A stretch of 64,000 nt of DNA from Eutrophobius brisbanensis (GCA_038131795.1 JAYPQE010000003.1:1116001-1180000), one strand, 5' to 3'. Shown: positions 1 through 10,212, counted from the first letter of the stretch. Made by a program: numbers and translations. The notes: a model not told the origin generated them from the sequence alone.

Positions 1-672
1 AATCCGGGTATCATCCAGGGCGCCACGATCTACCGCTGAATTTGCCCCTATTTCCACATCATTTCCAATATGCACCGCTCCCAGTTGAGGGATTTTCAGC
101 CACCGACCTTTATCATTGACCAGCCCAAAACCATCTGCACCAATAATCACACCTGGATGCAATATGACATGTTTCCCAATTTTGACCTGGTGATTTAACG
201 TTACATTGGCCATTAACCTGGAGCCATCACCAATGACACAACCAGCTTCGATCACACATCCATGACCAATAGAGACATTGTCCTTGATTTCAACCTCAGG
301 CCCAATATAGGTATTCGCACCAATACTTGCTGATTCAGCAACAATAGCAGATTGATCGATAACGGCAGATGGGTGGATGCCTGGTTTAACATCTACTGGG
401 GGATTTAATAAATTTACGACCTTTATATAACCAACATATGGGTCTTTACAGATAAGACAATGAACTGGACAGATATCCACATCATCATAAGAAAGGAGGA
501 CAGCACCTGCTTCTGTTTTTTTCAGCTCTGACTGATATTTTGTATTTACAAAAAAACTTATCTGACTGTTATTCGCACTTGAGAGAGGGGCAACGCCATT
601 TATCAGGAAATCTGCATCACCAATTAATTCTGCATTAATTAGTCTGGCAATTTCCCCAAGACTGTATTCCAT
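1..672 (-). CDS. lpxD: UDP-3-O-acylglucosamine N-acyltransferase LpxD (3' end outside window)
   Basis: Reading the minus strand from an ATG at 670-672 gives an open frame of 224 codons that runs off the left edge. It starts MEYSLGEIARLINAELIGDA, the uridine-binding N-terminal domain, and continues into the left-handed beta-helix hexapeptide repeats (IGANTYIGPEVEIKDNVSIG and on) with a NHQVKIGKHV segment holding the expected catalytic His. LpxD adds the second 3-hydroxyacyl chain, on nitrogen, during lipid A synthesis in the cytoplasm. Family members are about 340 residues, so roughly one third is missing. It follows skp by 27 bp, the normal gammaproteobacterial order. Identification is firm. 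Confidence 0.95.
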   Translation of the reverse strand, partial: MEYSLGEIARLINAELIGDADFLINGVAPLSSANNSQISFFVNTKYQSELKKTEAGAVLLSYDDVDICPVHCLICKDPYVGYIKVVNLLNPPVDVKPGIHPSAVIDQSAIVAESASIGANTYIGPEVEIKDNVSIGHGCVIEAGCVIGDGSRLMANVTLNHQVKIGKHVILHPGVIIGADGFGLVNDKGRWLKIPQLGAVHIGNDVEIGANSAVDRGALDDTRI

Positions 673-699
673 TACAGGCAGTTGCGTATAGCATTCTCC

Positions 700-1227
700 T
701 TATTCAGCAGCCGCCTGATCAGACAGGTATTTGATGACCATATCCGTCATGTCGACTTTCGCACTGGCAAAAATGACACCTTCACTCATCACCAGGTCGA
801 AATTATTATCACGCGCAACAATTTGTATAGCATTGACAATTTCGGTTTGAATTTTTCCTAATTCTTCATTACGTCTGAACGTCAGGTCTTCCCTGAATTC
901 ATCCTGGTCCCGAGTCAGTTCACGGCGTTTGTTAATGATGTCGCGCTCCAGATTACGACGTTCAGTTTCACTCATTACCGCTGCGTCTTTAGCTAGACGA
1001 TCTTCCATGGTCTGGAGATTTTTTTGTTCTTCAATTAGTTGTTTATTTCGCGGAGAAAATTCATTTTCAATTAAGGCAGTGGTTTTACGTGCCTGTGGTG
1101 ACTGCTCAAGAATACGCACGGCGTTGACGACACCTATCTTATACTCCTGTGCCTGAACTGTTGTAGTGACAGCACTGATTACACCAATGATTATTGATAA
1201 AATTACTAAACGATTAAATCTTCTCAC
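700..1227 (-). CDS. skp: Periplasmic chaperone Skp (OmpH)
   Basis: A 175-residue protein with a signal peptide (residues 1-26, cleavage after VQA) followed by EYKIGVVNAVRILEQSPQ, the usual start of mature Skp/OmpH. A long charged helical region forms the coiled-coil tentacles, and the C-terminal strand segment contains DLVMSEGVIFAS. Skp trimers hold unfolded outer-membrane proteins in the periplasm before delivery to BamA. The gene lies 24 bp after bamA and before lpxD, the canonical arrangement. Length and order are normal. Confidence 0.94.
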   Translation of the reverse strand: MRRFNRLVILSIIIGVISAVTTTVQAQEYKIGVVNAVRILEQSPQARKTTALIENEFSPRNKQLIEEQKNLQTMEDRLAKDAAVMSETERRNLERDIINKRRELTRDQDEFREDLTFRRNEELGKIQTEIVNAIQIVARDNNFDLVMSEGVIFASAKVDMTDMVIKYLSDQAAAE

Positions 1228-1251
1228 GTTCTAAACTCCAATTGTTAAAAT

Positions 1252-3645
1252 CTAAAAACTCGTTCCAATGTTAAACTGAAACTGCTCTGTACGATCCCTG
1301 ACGGTATTATTAAACGGCGTAGACAAGCTAAAACTCATCACGCCCAGGGGCGATATCCATACCGCACCTAAACCTGCCGATCCTTTTAAGTTTGCCAGGT
1401 CAAACTTGTCTGCCTGCCGACAAAAAGGGCTATTATTAACAATATTTCGCGGGGTATTCAACCCGATAGGCCCAATTACCTGATCTTCCTCAATATCAGT
1501 CAGACCAGAGCCGGTACAGTATACATTACCTGCATCCACAAAGGCAGAAAACTGAAATTGGTCAAATTGCTCCAGAAATGGTATCGGAATTATCAATTCT
1601 GCGCCAGTCACAACCTTGATATTACCCCCCAGGGGATTGCCAAAATTATCCAGTGGTCCAAGGGTATTTTGCTGGTATCCTCGTACCGATCGGGGACCAC
1701 CGGCATAGTAGTTCTCAAAGAATGGCAACCTGTCTGTCCCTAAAAACCCATTGCCGTAGCCGAGATCGCCCTTTAGGGCGAAGACGAAGCCCGCACCCAG
1801 TGGTCTGAAGTATTGGCCGCGATAGGATAATTTATAAAATTCTATTGAATTCAACGGATTAGGGACAGCTACTTCACCCACCACGGTATAGAACATACCT
1901 CGACTGGGGAAGATGGTGTTGTTGCGGGTATCATAGGAATAGCCGACGCTGACCCTTAAAATATCAAATTCATTGCCCTCTCGCTGGATAAAATCCAGCA
2001 CCTGATTGGCAAAAAACCCATCCCCGGACAATTTATTATTCTCATAGCCAAATGAGGTACTAATGGTATTAAATTCTGATATGGGGAAGCCAAAATTCAT
2101 ACTGGCGCCAATGATACGGCTATCAAATGCCGTTAGATTTGCCTCACGACCATTGGTCTCGGAGTAATTCAGGTTATACCCCCGACTGATCCCGTCATCG
2201 GTAAAATATGGATTAAACCAGCCCAGACTGAATGTCCTGCTGAAACTGCTGTTTTGAAATGCAAATGCAACCCGGTTTCCCGTTCCAAATACATTGTTCT
2301 GTGAAATACTCGTAGACATGATCAGGCCATCAAGCTGAGAGTATCCCAGGCCTGCCGTAAAGGTACCAAAGGGCCGCTCCTCTACCGTGTAGTCCACATC
2401 CACCTGGTCCGCCGATCCTGGCACGGCAGGTGTTTCTGAATTGATCTCATCTCCAAAATATCCCAGCCGCTGCAATCTGACCTTTCCGCGTTCAACCAGC
2501 GGCGTAGAGAGCCAACCACCTTCCTGCTGTCGCATTTCACGACGCAATACTTCATCACGGGTACGAACATTACCTATAAAATTTATCCGCCTGACATAAA
2601 CACGCTTACCGGGGTCAATAAAAAATGTAATCTCAACTGTTTTATTTTCTTCATCAATATCTGGCACAGCATTCACGTTGGCAAAAGCGTAACCCACTGA
2701 ACCTAAAATACTCGTTAAACGTTCACTACTGGTGGTCATCTGCGCCCTGGAGAACAGACTGCCCTCATTCACCGATACCAGACCAAATAACTGACGTTCA
2801 TTGATGACAAACTCACCTGCAAGTTTCACACCCGATACCGTGTACTGCTCACCTTCATTAATGTTGATGGTGATATATATGTCTTTTCTGTCCGGAGTGA
2901 TGGTGACCTGGGTAGACTCCACATCAAAATTGATATATCCCCTGTCCTGGTAATAAGACTGCAGTGTCTCAATGTCTGCACCAAGTTTCTGCCTGGAATA
3001 ACGATCTCCCTTGGTTAACATATTCATCAATCCGCCAGTGCCAAGTTCAAACTCATCCAGCAACTCATCTTCAGAATAGACCGTGTTTCCAACGATATTT
3101 ATGCTTCTAATTTTTGCCGCATCACCTTCGGATATTGTCACAGAAATACCCACCCGGTTATTGGGTAATTCTTCTACCTCTGAAGTAATGCGAACTCCAT
3201 ATTTACCATTGGCATGATATTGTCGTTCAAGCTCAATCTGTAATTTTTCAATTTGAGAGCGGTCAAACACACGTCCTTCAACGAATCCTGCATCTTCCAG
3301 ACCTTCCATCAGATTTTCAGTGGTAATGTCCTTATTCCCGTCAATTTCCAGGCTGCCAATAGTAGGCCGTTCATCGACTGTAATAAGGAGAATATTTCCC
3401 TCTTTTTCAATGGTGACATCATCGAAGAAACCGGTCCTGAATAATTCCCTGAGCGATTCAGAGGCAGTCTGGTCATTAAATACATCACCAATCTCAACGG
3501 GGAGATAATTAAAGATCGTTCCAGGAGTCAAACGCTGCAATCCGGCAACACGAATATCCTCTATAACAAATTCATCTATGGCCGATACATTTCCCGTATT
3601 CAGAAAAAGTATGAGGAAGAAAATTTTAGATATATTTTTTATCAT
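1252..3645 (-). CDS. bamA: Outer membrane protein assembly factor BamA
   Basis: A 797-residue protein with a signal peptide (about 1-22), five POTRA domains (about 25-420, beginning FVIEDIRVAGLQRLTPGTIF) and a C-terminal 16-strand barrel. The barrel contains the conserved GGPRSVRGYQ of loop 6, whose RGY/F motif reaches into the barrel, and ends in phenylalanine (QFNIGTSF), the outer-membrane signature. BamA is the core of the BAM complex that inserts beta-barrel proteins. It lies between rseP and skp as in most Gammaproteobacteria. No irregularity is seen. Confidence 0.97.
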   Translation of the reverse strand: MIKNISKIFFLILFLNTGNVSAIDEFVIEDIRVAGLQRLTPGTIFNYLPVEIGDVFNDQTASESLRELFRTGFFDDVTIEKEGNILLITVDERPTIGSLEIDGNKDITTENLMEGLEDAGFVEGRVFDRSQIEKLQIELERQYHANGKYGVRITSEVEELPNNRVGISVTISEGDAAKIRSINIVGNTVYSEDELLDEFELGTGGLMNMLTKGDRYSRQKLGADIETLQSYYQDRGYINFDVESTQVTITPDRKDIYITININEGEQYTVSGVKLAGEFVINERQLFGLVSVNEGSLFSRAQMTTSSERLTSILGSVGYAFANVNAVPDIDEENKTVEITFFIDPGKRVYVRRINFIGNVRTRDEVLRREMRQQEGGWLSTPLVERGKVRLQRLGYFGDEINSETPAVPGSADQVDVDYTVEERPFGTFTAGLGYSQLDGLIMSTSISQNNVFGTGNRVAFAFQNSSFSRTFSLGWFNPYFTDDGISRGYNLNYSETNGREANLTAFDSRIIGASMNFGFPISEFNTISTSFGYENNKLSGDGFFANQVLDFIQREGNEFDILRVSVGYSYDTRNNTIFPSRGMFYTVVGEVAVPNPLNSIEFYKLSYRGQYFRPLGAGFVFALKGDLGYGNGFLGTDRLPFFENYYAGGPRSVRGYQQNTLGPLDNFGNPLGGNIKVVTGAELIIPIPFLEQFDQFQFSAFVDAGNVYCTGSGLTDIEEDQVIGPIGLNTPRNIVNNSPFCRQADKFDLANLKGSAGLGAVWISPLGVMSFSLSTPFNNTVRDRTEQFQFNIGTSF

Positions 3646-3697
3646 TAATACTTGAGCTAACGTATATTTTTGTTTTTTGTTTACGTTTTATTCTTGA

Positions 3698-5149
3698 TTA
3701 TCCAATAACACGGATAATATCGTTATACAGGGCCAGCCCCATCAAGCTGAGCAATAATACCAGACCCAGCTGCTGTCCCATAACCTGTAAGGATTCTGAT
3801 GGCGGGCTGCCTTTAATTCCCTCGATGATATAAAACAATACATGTCCGCCATCCAGCAATGGAATGGGGAGCAGATTTAATACCCCGAGGCTTACGCTCA
3901 CTATCGCAAGAAAACCCAAAAATGCGACTATTCCAAGCTCTGCGGTATCTCCCGCATACTTGGCAATGGTAATTGGACCACTCAGATTTTTTACAGACGC
4001 TTCACCAACGAGCATTTTACCTAATATTTGCAAGGTCATCACAGATACTTCAATGGTCCTGTTAAATGCCTTTAAGAGGGCCGGGGCTGGCGAATAGGAG
4101 TCCAGTGCGTAGTAGGTCCCGTCTGGACGAAAACTGGTATCAAATGCTGCGCCTATTCTACCTATAATCTCGCCGTTTTCCTGCTCCAGGGCTTGTGGGG
4201 TAAGCTCCAACTCCTGGGTAGTCCCCTGACGCTCAATTTCCACAATTATCAATTTTTCAGGTGCAGCACGGACATATTCTACCCATTCGACCCAGGTTGA
4301 TATGGGCTGACTGTCTGCGGTGATAATTCTGTCTCCCGGGCGCATTCCAGCCTGATCCGCAGCACCATCGGGCATAATTTCTCCCAGAACGGCAGGAAAC
4401 TCCGGTACCCGTGGTTCGATACCAATTTTTGTTAATAACCCTCCTGACGCCATATCATCAATACTAATATGGGACAAATCCAGCTCCAGGTATCTAACAG
4501 CATTATTTGAATTCATGACCTGAATTTGGACCGATCTTGCATCTACAATCCCTGGAACCAGCAAATCAATAGTCGATGTCCAGGTTCGTACAGGTGTTGT
4601 ATCAATCTGAACAATTTGATCACCCGTCTGAAACCCGGCTACCATCGCAGGAGATTGGGGAGTGATTTCATCTATGACCGGTTTTAATCCTGATACACCG
4701 ATCATATAAATCATCCAGTAGGCGAAAATTGCAAAAATAAAATTAAATATCGGGCCGGCAAGTACAATCGCCAATCGTTGTCCTAGCGTTTTACGGTTAA
4801 ATGCATATCTAAGTTCATCAGGTTGAACTGTGCCTTCACGCTCATCCAGCATTTTGACATAACCACCCAATGGCAGTCCGGCCAGCACAAATTCTGTTTC
4901 ATCAGGTTCAAACTCGCGTTGCTTAAAAATTGTGTTACCACCTGTCTTCCAGGGTGGGTTGGTAAATCCAAGATGCCACCAGGGGGTATTGAAATCGAAG
5001 CGCCATATGGGCTTGCCAAAACCAACTGAAAATCTGAGTATCTTGACGTTACATTTTCTGGCCACCCAGTAATGCCCGAATTCATGAAAGGTAATCAGGA
5101 TTCCCAATGCCAAGATGAAGGCCAGGATTGATTGGATGACGTCCATCAT
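3698..5149 (-). CDS. rseP: Site-2 intramembrane zinc protease RseP
   Basis: A 483-residue inner-membrane protease. The zinc motif HEFGH lies at residues 22-26 in the first membrane helix, and the partner LDGGH motif is near the C terminus (LLPIPLLDGGHVLF). Two PDZ domains lie in the periplasmic middle part (for example IMPDGAADQAGMRPGDRI). RseP performs the second cut of the anti-sigma factor RseA and so releases sigma-E under envelope stress. The start overlaps the dxr stop by 4 bp, indicating translational coupling. An RseP-RseA pathway agrees with the sigma-E-like promoter proposed near 33.05 kb. Confidence 0.96.
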   Translation of the reverse strand: MMDVIQSILAFILALGILITFHEFGHYWVARKCNVKILRFSVGFGKPIWRFDFNTPWWHLGFTNPPWKTGGNTIFKQREFEPDETEFVLAGLPLGGYVKMLDEREGTVQPDELRYAFNRKTLGQRLAIVLAGPIFNFIFAIFAYWMIYMIGVSGLKPVIDEITPQSPAMVAGFQTGDQIVQIDTTPVRTWTSTIDLLVPGIVDARSVQIQVMNSNNAVRYLELDLSHISIDDMASGGLLTKIGIEPRVPEFPAVLGEIMPDGAADQAGMRPGDRIITADSQPISTWVEWVEYVRAAPEKLIIVEIERQGTTQELELTPQALEQENGEIIGRIGAAFDTSFRPDGTYYALDSYSPAPALLKAFNRTIEVSVMTLQILGKMLVGEASVKNLSGPITIAKYAGDTAELGIVAFLGFLAIVSVSLGVLNLLPIPLLDGGHVLFYIIEGIKGSPPSESLQVMGQQLGLVLLLSLMGLALYNDIIRVIG

Positions 5150-6327
5150 GCGACTAACTCACCTGCAATTTTTTCTGAGTAACGTCTGGCGGTTTTGTCC
5201 GCCTCGAGTACGCACTCAATTGTTTCAGCAATCACAGGTTGTATATGTGACAAAGTCATTTCTACAATCCTGGCGATATCGGTGAACCGGATTCTGCCCC
5301 TGAGAAACTCAAACACCGCTATTTCATTGGCGGCATTTAAGATGGTTGTCGAAGTTCCACCAGCTTTCATGGCATTTGCTGCCAGCTTCAAACAGGGAAA
5401 TCGTTGTAGATCAGCGTCCTCAAAGTCCAGCCTGGCAATATCAAAGAGGTCCAGAGACTTAACGCCGGATGAAATTCTTTGCGGCCACGCCAGGGCATGT
5501 GCTACGGGTGTTCGCATATCAGGATTACCCAGCTGGGCGAGTATAGAACCATCTTCATATTCCACCATGGAATGAATCACACTTTGAGGATGAATAACCA
5601 CTTGTATCTGATCTGGATGTGCATTAAACAACCAACATGCTTCAATAATTTCCAGCCCCTTGTTCATCATGGTTGCTGAATCCACCGAGATTTTTCTTCC
5701 CATGTCCCAATTTGGATGGTTACACGCCTGTTGTGGTGTTACAGATGTCAACTCATTAATAGGAGTACATCTGAATGGACCACCCGAAGCCGTTATTAAT
5801 ATTTTGGTAATTCCCATTTTATTTAAACTGCCATCCGAATCTGTAGGCATGCATTGAAAGATTGCATTATGCTCACTGTCTATAGGTAATAACTCGGCCC
5901 CATTTTCATGTATCGCGTCCATAAATAATTGCCCGGACATCACCAGTGATTCCTTGTTAGCCAGTAATACCCTCTTCCCAGCCCTGGCAGCGGCAAGGGT
6001 TGGTAAGAGTCCAGCGGCACCGACAATGGCCGCCATCACATAATCGACGTCCGGCAGTGCGGCCACAGCTACCAATCCTTCCTGACCGGCAAGCACCTCA
6101 ATATCGATATCATCTTTAGACAGTAAATCTCTCAATATATCCGCAGATTTTTCATCTGCCATTACCGCATATCTGGGACGCCAGGTGAGGCATTGCTCGT
6201 GGAGTTTTGCAACGTTGCTATTGGCCGTGATGGCAATTAACTGGTATTTGTCGGGATGTTGGGCGAGCACATCCAGGGTACTAAGACCTATGCTACCGGT
6301 TGCCCCTAGAATGGTTATACCTTTCAT
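5146..6327 (-). CDS. dxr: 1-deoxy-D-xylulose 5-phosphate reductoisomerase
   Basis: A 393-residue enzyme of the MEP isoprenoid pathway that converts DXP to 2-C-methylerythritol 4-phosphate with NADPH. The NADPH loop GATGSIG is at residues 8-14. The family segments LLANKESLVMSG, LLPIDSEHNAIFQ and ISVDSATMMNKGLE, which hold the metal-binding Asp/Glu residues, are all present. It overlaps cdsA and rseP by 4 bp on each side. Together with ispG (29.75-30.98 kb) and uppS it supplies the isoprenoid units that the hopanoid genes in this window use. Confidence 0.97.
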   Translation of the reverse strand: MKGITILGATGSIGLSTLDVLAQHPDKYQLIAITANSNVAKLHEQCLTWRPRYAVMADEKSADILRDLLSKDDIDIEVLAGQEGLVAVAALPDVDYVMAAIVGAAGLLPTLAAARAGKRVLLANKESLVMSGQLFMDAIHENGAELLPIDSEHNAIFQCMPTDSDGSLNKMGITKILITASGGPFRCTPINELTSVTPQQACNHPNWDMGRKISVDSATMMNKGLEIIEACWLFNAHPDQIQVVIHPQSVIHSMVEYEDGSILAQLGNPDMRTPVAHALAWPQRISSGVKSLDLFDIARLDFEDADLQRFPCLKLAANAMKAGGTSTTILNAANEIAVFEFLRGRIRFTDIARIVEMTLSHIQPVIAETIECVLEADKTARRYSEKIAGELVA

Positions 6328-7166
6328 GAACCGACACCTGAAAGCACAATTAAAGCCAAAAAGACGGGACTTGCGGCAGTAAAGCTATCAATTCGATCCA
6401 GCACACCGCCGTGTCCTGGCAGCAGCGTACCGCTGTCTTTTACATTTGCATGACGTTTTAACAGGCTTTCCATTAAATCACCGATAATTGATACTATTAC
6501 TGTGACCAGGCATATTAGCAAAAATAAAATACTTTCAGATATTTGAAATTGTTTGTTAATGGAAAAACATATACTTATCAAGGCACAGCCTACCATGGCG
6601 CCTGCAGCGCCCTGCCAGGTTTTTCCCGGACTGACCAAAGGTGCAATCTTATTTTTACCCCATTTTTTTCCACAGAAATAACCAAATATATCGGCTGACC
6701 AAATCAGGATAAATAAAAATATCAGCATAAAACGATCAACCGCTAGCGCGCCACCATGCATCACTACCAGACCCAACCACGATGGTACCAGGGTCAAAAT
6801 CCCGACAATTATTTTAACGGGTCTATTTATTTCGGGTAAATGACCAGATTGCTCAGCTTTAATGATCAATCCAGATGCCATCAACCACCAACCTGCCCCT
6901 GTATAAATGACCAACATGGCCAGTTGCTGCTCATGGATTAAGTATGTCCCTAAAAGACAAAGTATAACGAAGGTAATATAACTGAGATATTGATAAGGTT
7001 TGTTCAATTTTGCCAGACTTGACCACTCTTTAGCACCAACAGCAATGATAATACCTGTCACCATTGCAACCCAAAGTGTCTCGCCATAGATTAACCCAAA
7101 TAATACTGGTGGTACCAGGACCAGTGCTGTAATGACCCTTTGCCAAAGCATATTAGTGTTTTTCAA
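6324..7166 (-). CDS. cdsA: Phosphatidate cytidylyltransferase CdsA
   Basis: A 280-residue polytopic membrane enzyme with about eight hydrophobic segments. The C-terminal signature KRHANVKDSGTLLPGHGG followed by VLDRIDS is the family pattern. It makes CDP-diacylglycerol from phosphatidate and CTP for all phospholipid synthesis. The start lies inside the end of uppS (14-bp overlap), so the two are likely co-translated. Length is normal. Confidence 0.95.
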   Translation of the reverse strand: MKNTNMLWQRVITALVLVPPVLFGLIYGETLWVAMVTGIIIAVGAKEWSSLAKLNKPYQYLSYITFVILCLLGTYLIHEQQLAMLVIYTGAGWWLMASGLIIKAEQSGHLPEINRPVKIIVGILTLVPSWLGLVVMHGGALAVDRFMLIFLFILIWSADIFGYFCGKKWGKNKIAPLVSPGKTWQGAAGAMVGCALISICFSINKQFQISESILFLLICLVTVIVSIIGDLMESLLKRHANVKDSGTLLPGHGGVLDRIDSFTAASPVFLALIVLSGVGS

Positions 7167-7881
7167 CTTGTTCTGTGGTCAACCCAAATCGCCGCTGTCG
7201 CCCTGCATACCACTGAAGCGCTGTTTGCAGATTCACATCGTCAAAATCCGGCCACAATGATTCACAAAAATATAATTCAGCATAGGCACATTGCCATAAC
7301 AGGAAATTACTGATCCGCTGTTCTCCTCCTGTCCGAATAAAGAGATCGGGTTCTGGGCATCCAGATAGCGTTAATTGTGCCGATAGCTGGGACTCATTAA
7401 TTTCATCAATGGTGCATTTTCCCTGGTGGACATTTTCTGCTATCTGCTTGCATGCCTGGACAATGTCCCACCGTCCACCATAATTTGCAGCAACAAATAA
7501 TTTTAAACCTGTATTATTTTCTGTTTGTAATTCAGTACTGTCGATCATTTCGATCAGTTTTAACGGAAAGCCATCGCGATCTCCGATAAATTTCAGGGCC
7601 ACATTATTTTCATGAAGTTCATTTACTTCACTTTTTAATGCTGACAGGAATAAATCCATTAATATCTCAACTTCCTGTTTGGGCCTCTTCCAGTTTTCAC
7701 TGCTGAATGCAAATACGGTCAGGACTTCTATGCCAGTTTTTGCACAGAACTTAACCATGTCTTTTAATGCATTGACGCCTTTTTTGTGTCCGGCACTTCG
7801 AGGCAGGCCACGTTGTGTTGCCCAGCGACCATTTCCATCCATAATAATCGCAATATGTTTAGGAAGGTTTGTATCTGACAT
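7153..7881 (-). CDS. uppS: Undecaprenyl pyrophosphate synthase (cis-prenyltransferase)
   Basis: A 242-residue soluble cis-prenyltransferase. The N-terminal motif IAIIMDGNGRWA holds catalytic Asp15. The later motifs FAFSSENW and PEPDLFIRTGGEQRISNFLLWQ bind isopentenyl diphosphate and stabilise the active site. It elongates farnesyl diphosphate to the C55 carrier for peptidoglycan and O-antigen. It sits in the standard place between frr and cdsA. Confidence 0.96.
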   Translation of the reverse strand: MSDTNLPKHIAIIMDGNGRWATQRGLPRSAGHKKGVNALKDMVKFCAKTGIEVLTVFAFSSENWKRPKQEVEILMDLFLSALKSEVNELHENNVALKFIGDRDGFPLKLIEMIDSTELQTENNTGLKLFVAANYGGRWDIVQACKQIAENVHQGKCTIDEINESQLSAQLTLSGCPEPDLFIRTGGEQRISNFLLWQCAYAELYFCESLWPDFDDVNLQTALQWYAGRQRRFGLTTEQVEKH

Positions 7882-7950
7882 GATGGAAATATTCTAAAAA
7901 AACTGAAATTCATATATTAAACGGCACTCTTATCTAAGATTAGTTTCAGT

Positions 7951-8508
7951 TTAAATCTCCATTAATTCCTCTTCTTTGGTGTTTAATAGCTTCTCAATCT
8001 CTTCAATGGTGTTATCGGTAATCTTTTGCACCCTGTCCTCCGCCCGACGAAGGTCATCCTCAGATATCTCCTTCTCTTTAACCAGTTCCTTGAGGTGATT
8101 ATTTGCGTCCCGACGGACATTTCTGACTGCAACCCGACCCTGTTCCACTTCTGAACGCACGACTTTAATAAGTTCTTTACGTCTTTCCTCAGTCAATGGC
8201 GGCAAGGGTACTTTTAATGAGTCACCGGTAGAGACAGGGTTCAACCCCAGGTCAGAAGTGAGTATGGCCTTTTCCACGTCTGCAAATGCCCCTTTGTCCC
8301 ATACAGATACGTTTAATGTCCTGGCATCCAGCACACTCACCGAAGCCACCTGATTAATGGGCACATCACTTCCGTAATAAGATACTGTTACATGCTCCAG
8401 CAAGCTTGGATGGGCCCGCCCGGACCGAATTTTGGATAATTCGTTTTTCAGACTATCAAGACTTTTTTTCATCCGCGAGTCGGCGTCATGAATAATATCG
8501 TCGATCAT
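7951..8508 (-). CDS. frr: Ribosome recycling factor
   Basis: A 185-residue protein, the normal length. It begins with a helical segment (MIDDIIHDADSRMKKSLDSL), followed by the conserved KIRSGRAHPSLLEHVTVSYYG and a C-terminal helix (VQKITDNTIEEIEKLLNTKE). With EF-G it splits post-termination ribosomes. It lies 70 bp downstream of pyrH in the conserved cluster. Confidence 0.97.
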   Translation of the reverse strand: MIDDIIHDADSRMKKSLDSLKNELSKIRSGRAHPSLLEHVTVSYYGSDVPINQVASVSVLDARTLNVSVWDKGAFADVEKAILTSDLGLNPVSTGDSLKVPLPPLTEERRKELIKVVRSEVEQGRVAVRNVRRDANNHLKELVKEKEISEDDLRRAEDRVQKITDNTIEEIEKLLNTKEEELMEI

Positions 8509-8578
8509 GCCAGTCCCCTAAAGTGCTTTATTGTGGTTGAAGTTGGTACTACTTTAGCATTAATACGTGGCAGATGCC

Positions 8579-9304
8579 TTAAGATACCAGCGTCCCCTCG
8601 TCCAGCCCCCTGGCTGCCCTCATTAATGCGCCCGGCTGCATCATGTCCAATACGCGAAGTGGCATATCATTCTCCCTACACAGAACAACTGCCGTGGTAT
8701 CCATTACTTCGAGTTTCCTTGTTATGACTTCATCATATTCAAGGGTTTGATAACGGGTTGCAGACTGGTCTTTGACTGGATCTGCTGAATATACCCCGTC
8801 AACCTTTGTCGCTTTAATTAATAGATTTGCATTGATTTCGACGGCCCTGAGGCTGGCAGCTGAGTCTGTTGTAAAAAAGGGGTTTCCTGTACCCGCAGCA
8901 AAAATGACTACCCTGCCTTTTTCAAGGTGCCTGATTGCCCGTCTACGTATAAAGTCTTCACAGACCTGGTTGATCTTGATTGCTGACATGACCCTGGCAT
9001 ATAAATCTATCCGTTCCAGGGCATCCTGCATGGCAAGGGAGTTAATGACCGTTGCAATCATACCCATTTGATCTGCAGTCACCCGGTCGATGCCTGATGC
9101 CGCAAGACCAGCACCTCGGAAATAGTTACCGGCACCAATGACGATAGCAACTTCTACGCCTGCTGCCCTTAACTCTTTGATTTCCCCTGCGATACGATTC
9201 AATACATTAGGATCAATACCATGCTCAGCATCCCCCATGAGGGCCTCACCGCTGAGCTTTAGTAAGATTCTTTTATACTTAATTTCTGGGGAATTTTCAG
9301 TCAA
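8579..9304 (-). CDS. pyrH: UMP kinase
   Basis: A 241-residue hexameric nucleotide kinase of the amino-acid kinase fold. It begins with KRILLKLSGEALMGD and contains the GAGNYFRG phosphate loop, the GTGNPFFTTDSAASLRA segment and VDGVYSADP. It phosphorylates UMP to UDP and is usually activated by GTP and inhibited by UTP. Only 5 bp separate it from tsf, so they are surely co-transcribed. Confidence 0.97.
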   Translation of the reverse strand: MTENSPEIKYKRILLKLSGEALMGDAEHGIDPNVLNRIAGEIKELRAAGVEVAIVIGAGNYFRGAGLAASGIDRVTADQMGMIATVINSLAMQDALERIDLYARVMSAIKINQVCEDFIRRRAIRHLEKGRVVIFAAGTGNPFFTTDSAASLRAVEINANLLIKATKVDGVYSADPVKDQSATRYQTLEYDEVITRKLEVMDTTAVVLCRENDMPLRVLDMMQPGALMRAARGLDEGTLVS

Positions 9305-9309
9305 AGTAT

Positions 9310-10188
9310 TTAATCAGTTCCTTTGGCCTGGGCCATAACTTCTTCTACAAAGTTGTCTTCTTTCTTTTCCACACCCTCACCGACTTCATACCGTACAAAC
9401 ATATTGACAGTCGCATCCTGTGACTTTAATAATTTTTCAACGGTGGTATCCGGGTCTTTTACAAATGGTTGCCCCAGCAAGGTCACTTCCTTGAGAAACT
9501 TGTTAACCCGGCCAGACACCATTTTTTCAATAATATCTGCGGGTTTACCGCTTTCTTCTGCCTGGGCCCTGAAAACAGCTTTTTCGTTATCCAGCATAGA
9601 TTCGGGAACTTCTTCGGCATTTACACAAACCGGTTTACTGGCAGCGATATGCATGGCGATATCCTTGGCAAGTTCATCATCGCCTCCGGTCAAATCAACA
9701 ACAACACCGATTCTCACGCCATGTAAATAATGACCGACAACGCCATCATGGGTAATATTCATAAACCGCCTGATAGATATGTTTTCACCAATCTTGGCAA
9801 CCAGTTCTGTTCTCTGGTCTTCAACGCTCTTACCCTCTACAGATAGCTGTAACAGGTCATCAACCGTTGCTGGATTTTCTTTTAAAATCACGTCTGCGAC
9901 AGAGTTGGCAAAGGCAGTAAAATTATCGTCTTTGGCAACAAAGTCTGTTTCACAGTTTGTTTCCAATATGACTGACTGTTTACCATCTTCAGACTGCCGA
10001 ACGATAATGATGCCTTCTGCAGCGACCCTGCCTGCTTTTTTTGCAGCCTTGGCCATTCCGGATTTACGCATATTTTCAATTGCAGTCTCAATATCTCCGT
10101 CGGCTTCAGTCAAGGCCTTTTTACAATCCATCATTCCTGCGCCGGTACGTTCACGCAATTCTTTAACGAGTGATGCAGTTATTTCCAT
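9310..10188 (-). CDS. tsf: Elongation factor Ts
   Basis: A 292-residue nucleotide-exchange factor for EF-Tu. The N-terminal UBA-like domain reads LVKELRERTGAGMMDCKKAL, and the TDFVAKDDNF motif that inserts next to the EF-Tu magnesium site is intact. The C-terminal core and coiled-coil regions are of normal length. It is 24 bp after rpsB, the universal rpsB-tsf pair, which is normally controlled by free S2 acting on the shared leader. Confidence 0.97.
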   Translation of the reverse strand: MEITASLVKELRERTGAGMMDCKKALTEADGDIETAIENMRKSGMAKAAKKAGRVAAEGIIIVRQSEDGKQSVILETNCETDFVAKDDNFTAFANSVADVILKENPATVDDLLQLSVEGKSVEDQRTELVAKIGENISIRRFMNITHDGVVGHYLHGVRIGVVVDLTGGDDELAKDIAMHIAASKPVCVNAEEVPESMLDNEKAVFRAQAEESGKPADIIEKMVSGRVNKFLKEVTLLGQPFVKDPDTTVEKLLKSQDATVNMFVRYEVGEGVEKKEDNFVEEVMAQAKGTD

Positions 10189-10212
10189 TTTGTATCCTGT
10201 AAGTATGATTAA